Source: Chloroflexota bacterium (GTDB lineage Bacteria; Chloroflexota; FW602-bin22; JACPRP01). From it: a stretch of 64,000 nt of DNA. Below are positions 30,751 to 39,106 of this stretch, piece by piece. The stretch covers positions 1 to 64,000 of the forward strand of contig JACQUC010000047.1 in the NCBI GenBank assembly GCA_016210495.1. The letters are read 5' to 3'. A program made the position numbers and the translations under genes. The notes below the pieces were generated by a model. The model saw only the letters and a list, made by a program, of their open reading frames with translations. It had not been told where the DNA came from and did not search any database. The first letter of the stretch is position 1, and each line of letters begins with the position of its first letter.

Positions 30751-32538
30751 ATGAACATTCTTGGCGTCTCGTGCTACTATCATGACGCGGCGGCGGCGCT
30801 GCTACAGGACGGACTGCTGGTGGCGGCGGCGGAGGAGGAGCGCTTTTCGCGCAAGAAGCATGACGCCGGCTTTCCGACCAACGCCATCGACTTCTGCCTT
30901 CGCCTGGGTGGCATAACCGGCGCGGACCTGGACTACGTGGTCTTCTACGAGAAGCCCATGGTCAAGTTCGAGCGCATCCTGATGACCAACCTCGGTACGT
31001 TTCCTCGCTCGTGGAAGGTCTTCCGCGAGGCAATGATCACGTGGTTTGACGAGAAGCTGTGGATCAAGAATCGGTTGATGAGTTACCTGCGTCTCCCAGC
31101 GGAGAAGGTGCTGTTCGTGGACCACCACGCCGCCCACGCCGCCAGCGCGTTTTTCTGCTCACCCTTCAAGCAATCGGCGATCTTAACCGTCGATGGAGTC
31201 GGAGAGTGGGCATCGGCTACCGTCGGTACCGCCGAGGCTTGTTGGAACGGAACTGGCAAGACGGCCATCAAGCTGACCGGCGAAATGCGTTTTCCTCATT
31301 CACTCGGTCTGCTCTATTCGGCCTTCACCGCCTTTCTTGGGTTCGAGGTGAACGAAGGCGAATACAAGGTAATGGGCATGGCCCCTTACGGGCAGCCGAT
31401 TTACCAGGATCGTGTGTACAAGCTGCTCGATCTCGCCGATGACGGCAGCTTTCGTCTGAACATGGACTACTTTAGCTACCACTATTCGACCAGTAATACC
31501 TTCAACGGCCGGTTCGTAAAGCTGTTTGGCGAGCCCCGTGACCCCAAATCCGAGTTTATCACCCGCCTCACCCACCAGGACGTTTCCGGCCACGAGCCCG
31601 AGGTGGAGCGAAACCAGTACTACGCCGACGTAGCCGCCAGCATTCAGCGGGTGACGGAAGACATCCTGCTGAAGATGGCAAACCACTTGCACCAGGAGAC
31701 GGGCTTGAAGCAGTTGTGCATGGCCGGTGGCGTAGCCCTTAATAGCGTTGCCAACGGGCGCATTCTACGAGAGACGGCATTTGAGGACCTCTTCATTCAT
31801 CCTGCGCCGGGAGATTCAGGCGGCGCCGTGGGCGCCGCCCTCTATGCGTGGCATGTTCTACTTGGTAAGCCGCGCCAGTTTGTAATGGAGCACGCCTACC
31901 TGGGACAGTGCTACGAGGATGGCGAGATAACTGCCTTCCTGAACCGAAATGGCATCGCCTACCAGAGATACGAGGACGACGACAAGCTGTTTGACCGACT
32001 GGTCGACGACCTGACGGCAGGGAAGGTCATCGGCTGGTTCCAGGGACGGTTCGAGTGGGGACCCCGCGCGCTGGGTAACCGCAGCATCCTGGCCGACCCA
32101 CGCCGCGCCGATATGAAGCATATCGTCAACAGCAAGATCAAGTTCCGCGAGCCCTTCCGGCCCTTTGCGCCGGTGATCCTGGAAGACCGGGCCAGCGAGT
32201 TCTTTGACGGGTTACCCGACCCGGCGCGTCACTACCCCGCGCGCTTTATGCTGCTGGTCTTGCCCTGGAAAGGCGAGGCTGGCGAGCTGATTCCTGCCGT
32301 CAACCACCTGGGCACCGGGCGGCTTCAGACCGTGCGGCGCGAGTGGAATCCGCGGTATTACCGCTTGGTTGAGAAATTCGGAGAGTCCACCGGCATCCCG
32401 GTGCTCATGAACACCAGCTTCAACCTCAGGGGCGAGCCAATTGTGACCAGTCCGGCCAACGCCTTCAATACCTTCAGCAAGAGCGGCATCGACGTGCTGG
32501 TGCTGGACAGGTACGTCGTGACCAGGGCGTCGGAATGA
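30751..32538 (+). CDS. Carbamoyltransferase (NodU/CmcH family)
   Basis: A 595-residue enzyme that transfers a carbamoyl group to a sugar hydroxyl via carbamoyl adenylate. N-terminal Kae1-like half: GVSCYYHDAAAALL, EEERFSRKKHDAGFP, VDHHAAHAASAFF, LTVDGVGEWAS. C-terminal half: LCMAGGVALNSVANGRI, GWFQGRFEWGPRALGNRSIL and PVLMNTSFNLRGEPIV. ATG follows a purine-rich GGGATTAGGGA. It predicts O-carbamoyl decoration of the polysaccharide. Confidence 0.93.
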   Translation: MNILGVSCYYHDAAAALLQDGLLVAAAEEERFSRKKHDAGFPTNAIDFCLRLGGITGADLDYVVFYEKPMVKFERILMTNLGTFPRSWKVFREAMITWFDEKLWIKNRLMSYLRLPAEKVLFVDHHAAHAASAFFCSPFKQSAILTVDGVGEWASATVGTAEACWNGTGKTAIKLTGEMRFPHSLGLLYSAFTAFLGFEVNEGEYKVMGMAPYGQPIYQDRVYKLLDLADDGSFRLNMDYFSYHYSTSNTFNGRFVKLFGEPRDPKSEFITRLTHQDVSGHEPEVERNQYYADVAASIQRVTEDILLKMANHLHQETGLKQLCMAGGVALNSVANGRILRETAFEDLFIHPAPGDSGGAVGAALYAWHVLLGKPRQFVMEHAYLGQCYEDGEITAFLNRNGIAYQRYEDDDKLFDRLVDDLTAGKVIGWFQGRFEWGPRALGNRSILADPRRADMKHIVNSKIKFREPFRPFAPVILEDRASEFFDGLPDPARHYPARFMLLVLPWKGEAGELIPAVNHLGTGRLQTVRREWNPRYYRLVEKFGESTGIPVLMNTSFNLRGEPIVTSPANAFNTFSKSGIDVLVLDRYVVTRASE

Positions 32539-32575
32539 AGTTTGACGGGCCACTTGCGAGAAGGTTCTAACGACT

Positions 32576-33490
32576 TTGAAGACACTCCATCCACCTGAGC
32601 AAGCGGCCTCCCTTGATGGCGGTTCATGCCAGAAGGACAGCCTGCCAGAGGCTGCCGAAGTTGTGCAGTCATCACGCGTTACATTAATCGAGCCTACTCG
32701 TGGCTGGCTATCACTCGACCTCGGCGCAGTCTGGGAATACCGTGAGCTGCTCTACTTCTTGATCTGGCGCGATCTCAAGGTTCGGTACAAGCAGACCGCT
32801 CTAGGCGCGAGCTGGATAATCGTCCAACCCCTGGCAACGATGATCGTTTTCAGCGTGGTCTTTGGCCGGCTGGCGGGACTTCCCTCGGATGGCATCCCAT
32901 ATCCGATCTTTTCCTATGCCGGCCTCCTACCGTGGAACTATTTCTCAAGCGGCGTCGCCCGTTCCGGCAACAGCCTTGTCAGCAACGGTCGTCTAATCAC
33001 CAAGGTCTACTTCCCGCGTCTGGTCATACCGATCGCCGCCGCCGCCAGCGGCATCGTGGACTTTGGCGTAGCCTTCGTCATCTTGCTTGGATTGATGGCC
33101 TTCTACGGCGTCGCCCCCACCATCGCGCTGCTCGCCTTGCCGGCCTTCTTGTTGATGGCCGCGGCGTTGGGGCTTGGTGTCGGGCTGTGGCTTTCGGCGA
33201 TCAACGTTCGATACCGTGACGTCGGCTTCGCGATGCCCTTCTTGCTGCAGCTCTGGATGTTTCTCTCGCCCGTTGCGTACGCAACCAGTCTGGTCCCGGC
33301 GAACTGGCAGTGGGTGTACGCCTTGAATCCGATGGCAGGCGTCGTTGAAGGATTCCGCTGGGCACTTCTTGGCACCGCACCCCCATCGGGTCTAGCCCTG
33401 GCGGTCTCGTTACTTATCGTCGGCATCGCCCTCGTATCTGGCTCGTTCGCCTTCACGCGCATGGAGAGGGACTTCGCAGATGTGGTTTGA
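32576..33490 (+). CDS. wzm: Polysaccharide ABC exporter permease (Wzm/TagG-like)
   Basis: A 304-residue protein with a variable N-terminus, the motif LLYFLIWRDLKVRYKQTALG at the amphipathic entry helix, six membrane helices and the QxW-type segment LLQLWMFLSPVAYA, as in ABC-2 polysaccharide permeases. Start TTG is uncertain. The ATP-binding partner is not adjacent but at 42089, within the same gene run. Confidence 0.9.
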   Translation: MKTLHPPEQAASLDGGSCQKDSLPEAAEVVQSSRVTLIEPTRGWLSLDLGAVWEYRELLYFLIWRDLKVRYKQTALGASWIIVQPLATMIVFSVVFGRLAGLPSDGIPYPIFSYAGLLPWNYFSSGVARSGNSLVSNGRLITKVYFPRLVIPIAAAASGIVDFGVAFVILLGLMAFYGVAPTIALLALPAFLLMAAALGLGVGLWLSAINVRYRDVGFAMPFLLQLWMFLSPVAYATSLVPANWQWVYALNPMAGVVEGFRWALLGTAPPSGLALAVSLLIVGIALVSGSFAFTRMERDFADVV

Positions 33491-33547
33491 TTGGTATCAC
33501 GGATTCGCGCAATGTCCACCCAACAACTCGTGCGGGAAGAGCACAAG

Positions 33548-34561
33548 ATGAAGATCAAGCGAACAGTATCGCTCGTCACCGGCGGCGCGGGCTTCATCGG
33601 TAGCCACCTGGTCGAGCGATTGCTCACGGACGGCCACCAGGTGGTGGTTCTGGACAACCTGGCAACCGGTAGGCTCAGCAACCTGAGTGGAATCGGCAAT
33701 GGCTCCAACCTTTCCGTCCACCTCGTCGACGTTTCTGAACCAGGGATCGAGCCGTTCTTTGAAGGCGTCGACTGGGTTTTCCATCTGGCGGCCCTTGCCG
33801 ACATCGTGCCATCCATCCAGCAGCCCCTGGCCTACCACAGGGCAAACGTCGACGGTACCGCTGCCGTGCTGGAAGCGGCACGCTTGGCCGGGATCAAGCG
33901 GTTTGTCTACGTCGCTTCTTCCTCCTGCTATGGGATACCAGACCGATTTCCTACTCCCGAGACGGCTCCCATCAGGCCGATGTACCCGTACGCGCTGACG
34001 AAGTACCTGGGCGAGCAGTACGTGCTCCACTGGAACAAGATCTACAGGATGCCCTGCGTTTCGCTGCGTCTATTCAACGTCTATGGCCCTCGCGCCCGAA
34101 CGACCGGGGCCTACGGCGCCGTCTTCGGCGTTTTCCTCGCCCAGAAGCTGGCCTCAAAGCCGCTCACAGTGGTGGGCGACGGAACTCAGACCAGGGATTT
34201 CACCTTCGTCACCGATGTGGCCGATGCCCTGGTCGAGGCAGCGGCCTCCGACATCGTCGGCGAGGTTTTCAACGTTGGGTCGGGCAACACCTACAGCGTC
34301 AACCACCTGGTAGAGCTTCTCGACTCCGATGTAGTGCACATTCCAAAGCGGCCTGGCGAGCCGGATTGCACCTTCGCTGACATCAGTAAGATAAAGCGGG
34401 CGCTAGGTTGGCAACCAAAGGTGAGCTTCGAGCAAGGAGTACGCGTCATGATCGAGAACATCGAGCAGTGGCGCGACGCGCCTGTTTGGGAAGACAAGTC
34501 CATCGCGGAAGCCACTCGGGATTGGTTCAGGTATCTTGGCATTGCCCAAGGAGTGGAATAA
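33548..34561 (+). CDS. NAD-dependent UDP-sugar epimerase (extended SDR)
   Basis: A 337-residue extended SDR: VTGGAGFIGSHLVERLL (NAD site), DNLATGR, HLAALADIVPSIQQP, the Ser of VASSSCYG, catalytic YALTKYLGEQ and RLFNVYGPRAR. It resembles UDP-glucose/UDP-GlcNAc 4-epimerases (GalE/WbpP type). ATG at 33548 is chosen over upstream in-frame codons because GGGAAGAG precedes it and the Rossmann motif follows at once. Confidence 0.88.
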   Translation: MKIKRTVSLVTGGAGFIGSHLVERLLTDGHQVVVLDNLATGRLSNLSGIGNGSNLSVHLVDVSEPGIEPFFEGVDWVFHLAALADIVPSIQQPLAYHRANVDGTAAVLEAARLAGIKRFVYVASSSCYGIPDRFPTPETAPIRPMYPYALTKYLGEQYVLHWNKIYRMPCVSLRLFNVYGPRARTTGAYGAVFGVFLAQKLASKPLTVVGDGTQTRDFTFVTDVADALVEAAASDIVGEVFNVGSGNTYSVNHLVELLDSDVVHIPKRPGEPDCTFADISKIKRALGWQPKVSFEQGVRVMIENIEQWRDAPVWEDKSIAEATRDWFRYLGIAQGVE

Positions 34562-34565
34562 GTCT

Positions 34566-36113
34566 ATGGTCGTGCAAGGCAGCGCGGTCAAAGGGCGCAA
34601 CAAAATCAAAAACATCGAGGAAATGTCAGAGATCGTAGCCTTGCTGCGAGCCGACGGCAAAAGGATCGTGCATTGCCACGGCGTCTTCGACCTGCTCCAT
34701 GTGGGACACATACGCCACTTCGAGGAGGCTAAGGCGCGGGGAGACATCCTGGTGGTGACCATCACGCCGGATAGGTTCGTGAACAAGGGCCCGCACCGTC
34801 CCGCGTTCCCCGAAGAGCTGCGGGCCGAGTCTGTTGCCGCGCTGCACTGCGTTGACTTTGTGGCCATCAACCGCTGGCCATTGGCCAGGGAGGCCATTCT
34901 GCTGGTTCGGCCAGACTTCTACGTCAAAGGCAGTGATTACAGAGAGGCAGAGAAGGATCCAACCGGCGGCATCAAGCTGGAAGAAGAGGCGGTTAAGTCG
35001 GTGGGTGGTCAGATCGCTTTTACCGACGACATCACCTTCAGCTCTTCCAGCCTTATCAACCGTTACCTGCCGGCCTTTCCCGAGGAAGTCACTAACTATC
35101 TCATTTCTTTCGCCACTAAGCACAGCGCGGACGACGTCATACGTTACCTCGACCAAGCGCGGGCACTCAAGGTGTTGGTCGTGGGTGAGGCCATCGTCGA
35201 CGAATATCAGTATTGCCAGGCAATAGGCAAATCCTCCAAGGAGCCGACGCTGGCGGTGAAGCTGCTAGCGACCGAGAAGTTCGCCGGGGGCATCCTGGCC
35301 GTGGGCAATCACGTCTCCAACTTCTGCGACACGGTCGGACTCATCACATTCCTGGGATCCCACAGATCGCACGAAGAATTCATCAGAGAGAAGCTAAGCG
35401 GCAACATAGAGGCGCGGTTCCTTTACCGCAGGGACTCGCCTACCATCGTGAAGCGGCGGTTCATCGACAAGTACTTCTTTACCAAGCTGTTGGAAACCTA
35501 CGAGATAAACGATGGTGCGCTGGACCAGAAAGACAACAAGGAACTGTGTGGCGTGCTGGACGACCTGGCGCCCCGTTACGATGTCGTTATCGTGGTCGAC
35601 TTCGGCCACGGTATGCTCAGCGCGGAGGCAGTCGACGTCCTGTGCGGGAAATCCCGTTTCCTGGCCGTAAACGCGCAGTCCAACGCCGGCAACCTTGGTT
35701 ATCACACCATATCTCGCTATTCGCGTGCGGACTATGTTTGCATGGCCGAGAACGAGATGAGGCTGGAGGCCAGAGACCGGGGGGGCGATCTCAGAAGCAT
35801 TGTCATTGGGGTTTCCGACCGTCTGCGGTGCCGACAAGTCGCGGTCACCCGTGGAAATCTCGGCTGTCTCTGCTTCGGCAACGGCGAGGGCTTCTTCGAA
35901 GCTCCCGCGTTGACTCGCAACGTCGTGGATCGCGTGGGTGCCGGCGACGCCTTTCTCTCGCTAACCGCGCCGTGCGTGGCCCAGGGGGCACCTATGGAGG
36001 TTGTCGGCTTTCTGGGCAACGTCGTGGGGGCGCAGGCGGTCGCCACCGTTGGCAACAGAACTCCCGTCGAGCGCGTGCCGTTGATCAAGCACATTCAATC
36101 GTTGCTGAAATGA
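34566..36113 (+). CDS. Nucleotidyltransferase-PfkB kinase fusion (HldE-like, reversed domain order)
   Basis: A 515-residue fusion. Residues 30-160 form a cytidylyltransferase-like domain with HCHGVFDLLHVGHIRHFEEA (HxGH) and RPDFYVKGSDY, as in the nucleotidyltransferase part of HldE/RfaE. Residues 195-510 are a PfkB/ribokinase-like kinase with TRNVVDRVGAGDAFLSL (anion hole and catalytic Asp). In E. coli HldE the kinase comes first, so the order here is reversed. Together with the GmhB-like phosphatase overlapping its stop (ATGA), it suggests activation of a heptose or related sugar. Start at ATG 34566. Confidence 0.85.
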   Translation: MVVQGSAVKGRNKIKNIEEMSEIVALLRADGKRIVHCHGVFDLLHVGHIRHFEEAKARGDILVVTITPDRFVNKGPHRPAFPEELRAESVAALHCVDFVAINRWPLAREAILLVRPDFYVKGSDYREAEKDPTGGIKLEEEAVKSVGGQIAFTDDITFSSSSLINRYLPAFPEEVTNYLISFATKHSADDVIRYLDQARALKVLVVGEAIVDEYQYCQAIGKSSKEPTLAVKLLATEKFAGGILAVGNHVSNFCDTVGLITFLGSHRSHEEFIREKLSGNIEARFLYRRDSPTIVKRRFIDKYFFTKLLETYEINDGALDQKDNKELCGVLDDLAPRYDVVIVVDFGHGMLSAEAVDVLCGKSRFLAVNAQSNAGNLGYHTISRYSRADYVCMAENEMRLEARDRGGDLRSIVIGVSDRLRCRQVAVTRGNLGCLCFGNGEGFFEAPALTRNVVDRVGAGDAFLSLTAPCVAQGAPMEVVGFLGNVVGAQAVATVGNRTPVERVPLIKHIQSLLK

Positions 36114-36781
36114 ACACACAAAGCGTACTCGAGGGCTTCAACCCGGCCCCGGCCGCGGTCACGATCGAGGCCGTTGGGCAGTTTTGTCACGTGCCCAGCA
36201 ACAGTCGTTGTCTTTCGCCCAATGCTACCTCTGACGCTCGATCCAGGAAAGCCGCCGTCTTCCTGGACCGGGATGGGGTGCTGCTGGAGGACGTCAATTT
36301 TCTCACCAGCCCATCGGAGATCCGCCTGTTGCCGGGGGTGACGCGGGCGCTTCGAGCTTTGCAAGACCATTTTTGTGTCGTCGTCGTGACCAATCAATCG
36401 GGCGTCGCTCGGGGACTTCTCACCGAAGCGGACCTGCTGGCGATCCATCTCGACCTAGTTCGCCGTCTCGACGCAGCGGGCGCCGTCGTCGATGCCCTGT
36501 ACTACTGCCCTCATCTGCCCGAGGCGAAGGTGCCAGAGTACCGTGTCGAGTGTGAGTGCCGCAAGCCGAAGCCTGGAATGCTGCGCCGCGCCGAGCGCGA
36601 TTGGAACATCGACCTGGCTCGCTCGTTCATCGTGGGCGATTCGCCGCGCGACGTCGAGGCCGGACGCCGTGTGGGGGTAAAAGGCACCCTGCTAGGCGCC
36701 GGTCACTACACCTTGCCAAATGCGTGTGAGCGCGCGCCCGATCTGGCAACTGCGGCAGAATTGATTCTTGGTAGTGCGTAG
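36110..36781 (+). CDS. gmhB: D-glycero-D-manno-heptose-1,7-bisphosphate phosphatase-like HAD protein
   Basis: A 223-residue HAD-IIIA phosphatase: FLDRDGVLLEDVNFLTSP (nucleophile Asp), VVVVTNQSGVARGLL, the zinc-binding CPHLPEAK...CECRKPKPGML and IVGDSPRDVEAGRRVGVKG. All four GmhB motifs are present. A 40-residue N-terminal extension before the first motif is unusual. ATG overlaps the kinase-fusion stop. The stop codon TAG lies inside a GTAGGGGCGGAC palindrome. Supports a nucleotide-heptose branch, though no GmhA is in view. Confidence 0.9.
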   Translation: MNTQSVLEGFNPAPAAVTIEAVGQFCHVPSNSRCLSPNATSDARSRKAAVFLDRDGVLLEDVNFLTSPSEIRLLPGVTRALRALQDHFCVVVVTNQSGVARGLLTEADLLAIHLDLVRRLDAAGAVVDALYYCPHLPEAKVPEYRVECECRKPKPGMLRRAERDWNIDLARSFIVGDSPRDVEAGRRVGVKGTLLGAGHYTLPNACERAPDLATAAELILGSA

Positions 36782-36805
36782 GGGCGGACGTCCTCTGTCC
36801 GCCCC
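36778..36805. repeat. GTAGGGGCGGAC palindromic repeat, copy 1
   Basis: GGGGCGGAC and GTCCGCCCC form a 9-bp perfect hairpin around GTCCTCT. The repeat begins at, and supplies, the TAG stop of the GmhB-like gene. Confidence 0.75.
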
Positions 36806-36885
36806 GGGGCGGGGTGGCGTGGAGGCGTTTCCGCAGACCTACGCACACTACTCGATTCTTCCTCTTTGATAGAAAAGGAGTTACC

Positions 36886-37887
36886 GTGGGGAAATTGATA
36901 CGTCAGGTCCTCGTAACAGGTGGAGCAGGATACGTGGGTGCCGTCCTCGTCCCCAAGCTACTTCGCGCGGGCTACCGTGTGAAGGTCTTGGACTTGTTTA
37001 TCTACGGCGACGACGTGTTGGGCGCCGTGAAGGACCACCCTGGTCTTCAGCAAATCAAAGGCGATATCCGCGACGAGAACCTACTGGCACGCGTCGTGCC
37101 CGGTTGCGACGCCGTCATCCACCTGGCCTGCATTTCCAACGACCCAAGCTTCGAGCTGGACCCGGCTCTGGGCCGCTCCATAAACTACGATGCCTTCTTT
37201 GGGTTGGTCCGTGCGGCCAAGCGGAATCGCGTTCGCAGATTCATCTATGCTTCCTCGTCCAGCGTGTACGGCATCAAGACCGACGAGAACGTCACCGAGG
37301 ACCTTCCCCTGGAACCTCTGACGGACTACTCCAAGTACAAGGCCCTCTGCGAAGAGGTGTTGCTCAGAGAACGGGAAGCCGGCTTCGTCCCCCTGATCCT
37401 TCGGCCGGCCACAGTCTGCGGCTACTCGCCACGCCTCCGGCTCGACCTGACGGTCAACATCCTGACCAATCACGCCGTCAACAACGGTAGGATAGTCGTG
37501 TTCGGCGGAGATCAGAAACGGCCCAACATCCACATCGAAGATGTAACCGACCTGTACGTCAAGTCGCTGGAATGGCCCGATGACCTCGTGGACGGAAAAG
37601 TGTTCAACGCGGGCTACGAGAACCACAGAGTGATCGACATAGCGCGCATGGTGCGCAACGTCGTGGGACCGGGCGTGGAGATCGTTAGCTCTCCTACCGA
37701 CGACCACCGCTCGTACCACATATCCTCAGAAAAGATCCAGCGAGAGCTGGGCTTTACCCCTAGTCACACGATCGAAGATGCCGTGCGGGACCTCGTCGTC
37801 GCCTTCCGGTCCGGCAAGATACCCAACTCGATGACAGATATCCGCTACTACAACATCAAAACAATGCAGGCCCTCAAGCTACTGTAG
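36886..37887 (+). CDS. NAD-dependent sugar-nucleotide epimerase/dehydratase
   Basis: A 333-residue extended SDR: VLVTGGAGYVGAVLVPKLL, DLFIYGDD, HLACISNDPSFELDP, YASSSSVYGIK, catalytic TDYSKYKALCEE and RPATVCGYSPRLR. The ISNDPS region and RLRLDLTVN are found in a subgroup of bacterial polysaccharide and dTDP-sugar SDRs. GTG at 36886 has AAAAGGAG six bases upstream. Its TAG stop is contributed by repeat copy 2. Confidence 0.87.
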   Translation: MGKLIRQVLVTGGAGYVGAVLVPKLLRAGYRVKVLDLFIYGDDVLGAVKDHPGLQQIKGDIRDENLLARVVPGCDAVIHLACISNDPSFELDPALGRSINYDAFFGLVRAAKRNRVRRFIYASSSSVYGIKTDENVTEDLPLEPLTDYSKYKALCEEVLLREREAGFVPLILRPATVCGYSPRLRLDLTVNILTNHAVNNGRIVVFGGDQKRPNIHIEDVTDLYVKSLEWPDDLVDGKVFNAGYENHRVIDIARMVRNVVGPGVEIVSSPTDDHRSYHISSEKIQRELGFTPSHTIEDAVRDLVVAFRSGKIPNSMTDIRYYNIKTMQALKLL

Positions 37888-37907
37888 GGGCGGACGGCTG
37901 TCCGCCC
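37884..37907. repeat. GTAGGGGCGGAC palindromic repeat, copy 2
   Basis: GGGCGGAC and GTCCGCCC pair around GGCT. Begins at the TAG stop codon of the preceding epimerase gene. Confidence 0.72.
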
Positions 37908-37990
37908 TGGGTGGGGCAGGGACACCGCTTTACCTATAGCTGACAATCCAACTAGACTTTTGGACAATTAGACTTTTGGACAATTAGGCG

Positions 37991-38977
37991 ATGGAACGCG
38001 CGATCGATATATCTCCGGACACACTTCTCTCCTTGTTCTCCGACATGCTTAGAATACGAAAGGTGGAGGAGGCGATTGCCGAGCTCTACGCAGAGCAGGA
38101 GATGAGGTGCCCGGTGCACCTGTGCATTGGCCAGGAGGCGATCCCGGCCGGGGTCTGTGCCAACCTCTCTTGCGACGATTACGTGTTCAGCGGCCATCGG
38201 TCGCACGGGCACTATCTGGCCAAGGGCGGTGACCTCAAGGCGATGATGGCGGAGATCTATGGCAAGGTAACCGGGTGCTCGCAGGGCAAAGGCGGGTCTA
38301 TGCACCTGGTCGATCTCGCCGCTGGCTTCCTCGGCGCCACGCCCATCGTCGGCAGCACGATTGCGGTTGCCACGGGCGCGGCCTTCGGATCAGTTGTGCG
38401 CGGCGAGCCACGCGTGACGGTCGTCTTCTTCGGCGACGGCGCCACCGAGGAAGGCATCTTTCACGAGAGCCTGAACTTCGCCGCGCTGAAGAATCTGCCC
38501 ATCGTGTTTGTCTGCGAAAACAACCTCTATTCGGTGTACTCGCCTCTCCCCGTTCGCCAGCCGGCCCAAAGAGACGTGCTCGGGATTGCGCGGGCACACG
38601 GCGTAGACGCGCACGAGGGGGATGGCAACGACGTGAGAACAGTGTATCTGCTCGCCCAGCAGGCAATTCTGAAAGCCAGACAGGGTGGGGGACCAACCTT
38701 CCTGGAGTTCGACACCTATCGCTGGCGCGAGCACTGTGGCCCCAACTACGACGACGACCTGGGCTATCGGCCCGTTGGCGAGCTCCAAGATTGGAAGCGA
38801 CGCTGCCCCGTCGGGATGTTGCGGCAACATCTGCTGGCGACCGGCATCCTCTCCAATGGCGATTTCGACGATATGGCACGCAGCATCGAGAGCGAGATGG
38901 ATGACGCCGTGGGATTCGCGAAGCGAAGCCCGTTCCCAGACGAGCAGCTTCTCCTTTCGCAGATCTATGCCACATAA
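37991..38977 (+). CDS. TPP-dependent dehydrogenase/transketolase-like E1 alpha subunit
   Basis: A 328-residue E1 alpha homologue: RIRKVEEAIAELYAEQEMRC, GQEAIPAGVCANL, FSGHRSHGHYLAKGG, the TPP motif GDGATEEGIFHESLNFAALK...NNLYSVYSP. With the beta subunit at 39107 it forms a TPP enzyme, but no E2/E3 genes are present. In a sugar cluster the pair may make or transfer an acyl or ketol unit, for example for a branched or acylated sugar; the substrate is unknown. Catabolic acetoin dehydrogenase is the alternative reading. Confidence 0.87.
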   Translation: MERAIDISPDTLLSLFSDMLRIRKVEEAIAELYAEQEMRCPVHLCIGQEAIPAGVCANLSCDDYVFSGHRSHGHYLAKGGDLKAMMAEIYGKVTGCSQGKGGSMHLVDLAAGFLGATPIVGSTIAVATGAAFGSVVRGEPRVTVVFFGDGATEEGIFHESLNFAALKNLPIVFVCENNLYSVYSPLPVRQPAQRDVLGIARAHGVDAHEGDGNDVRTVYLLAQQAILKARQGGGPTFLEFDTYRWREHCGPNYDDDLGYRPVGELQDWKRRCPVGMLRQHLLATGILSNGDFDDMARSIESEMDDAVGFAKRSPFPDEQLLLSQIYAT

Positions 38978-39006
38978 GCAATCCCATCGTGCGAATTCCC
39001 AGCAAC

Positions 39007-39026
39007 GTAGGGGCGGACGTCCGCCC
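39007..39026. repeat. GTAGGGGCGGAC palindromic repeat, copy 3
   Basis: GGGGCGGAC is followed directly by GTCCGCCC, a near-perfect palindrome 30 bases after the E1 alpha stop. Shorter centre than copies 1 and 2. Confidence 0.7.
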
Positions 39027-39106
39027 AGGGGTGTGGCCAAATTGGCATATTTCCGAGAAGTCCGCTAATCAAGCAAAACACAGGCGCTTGACATAATGGT
39101 GCTGTG

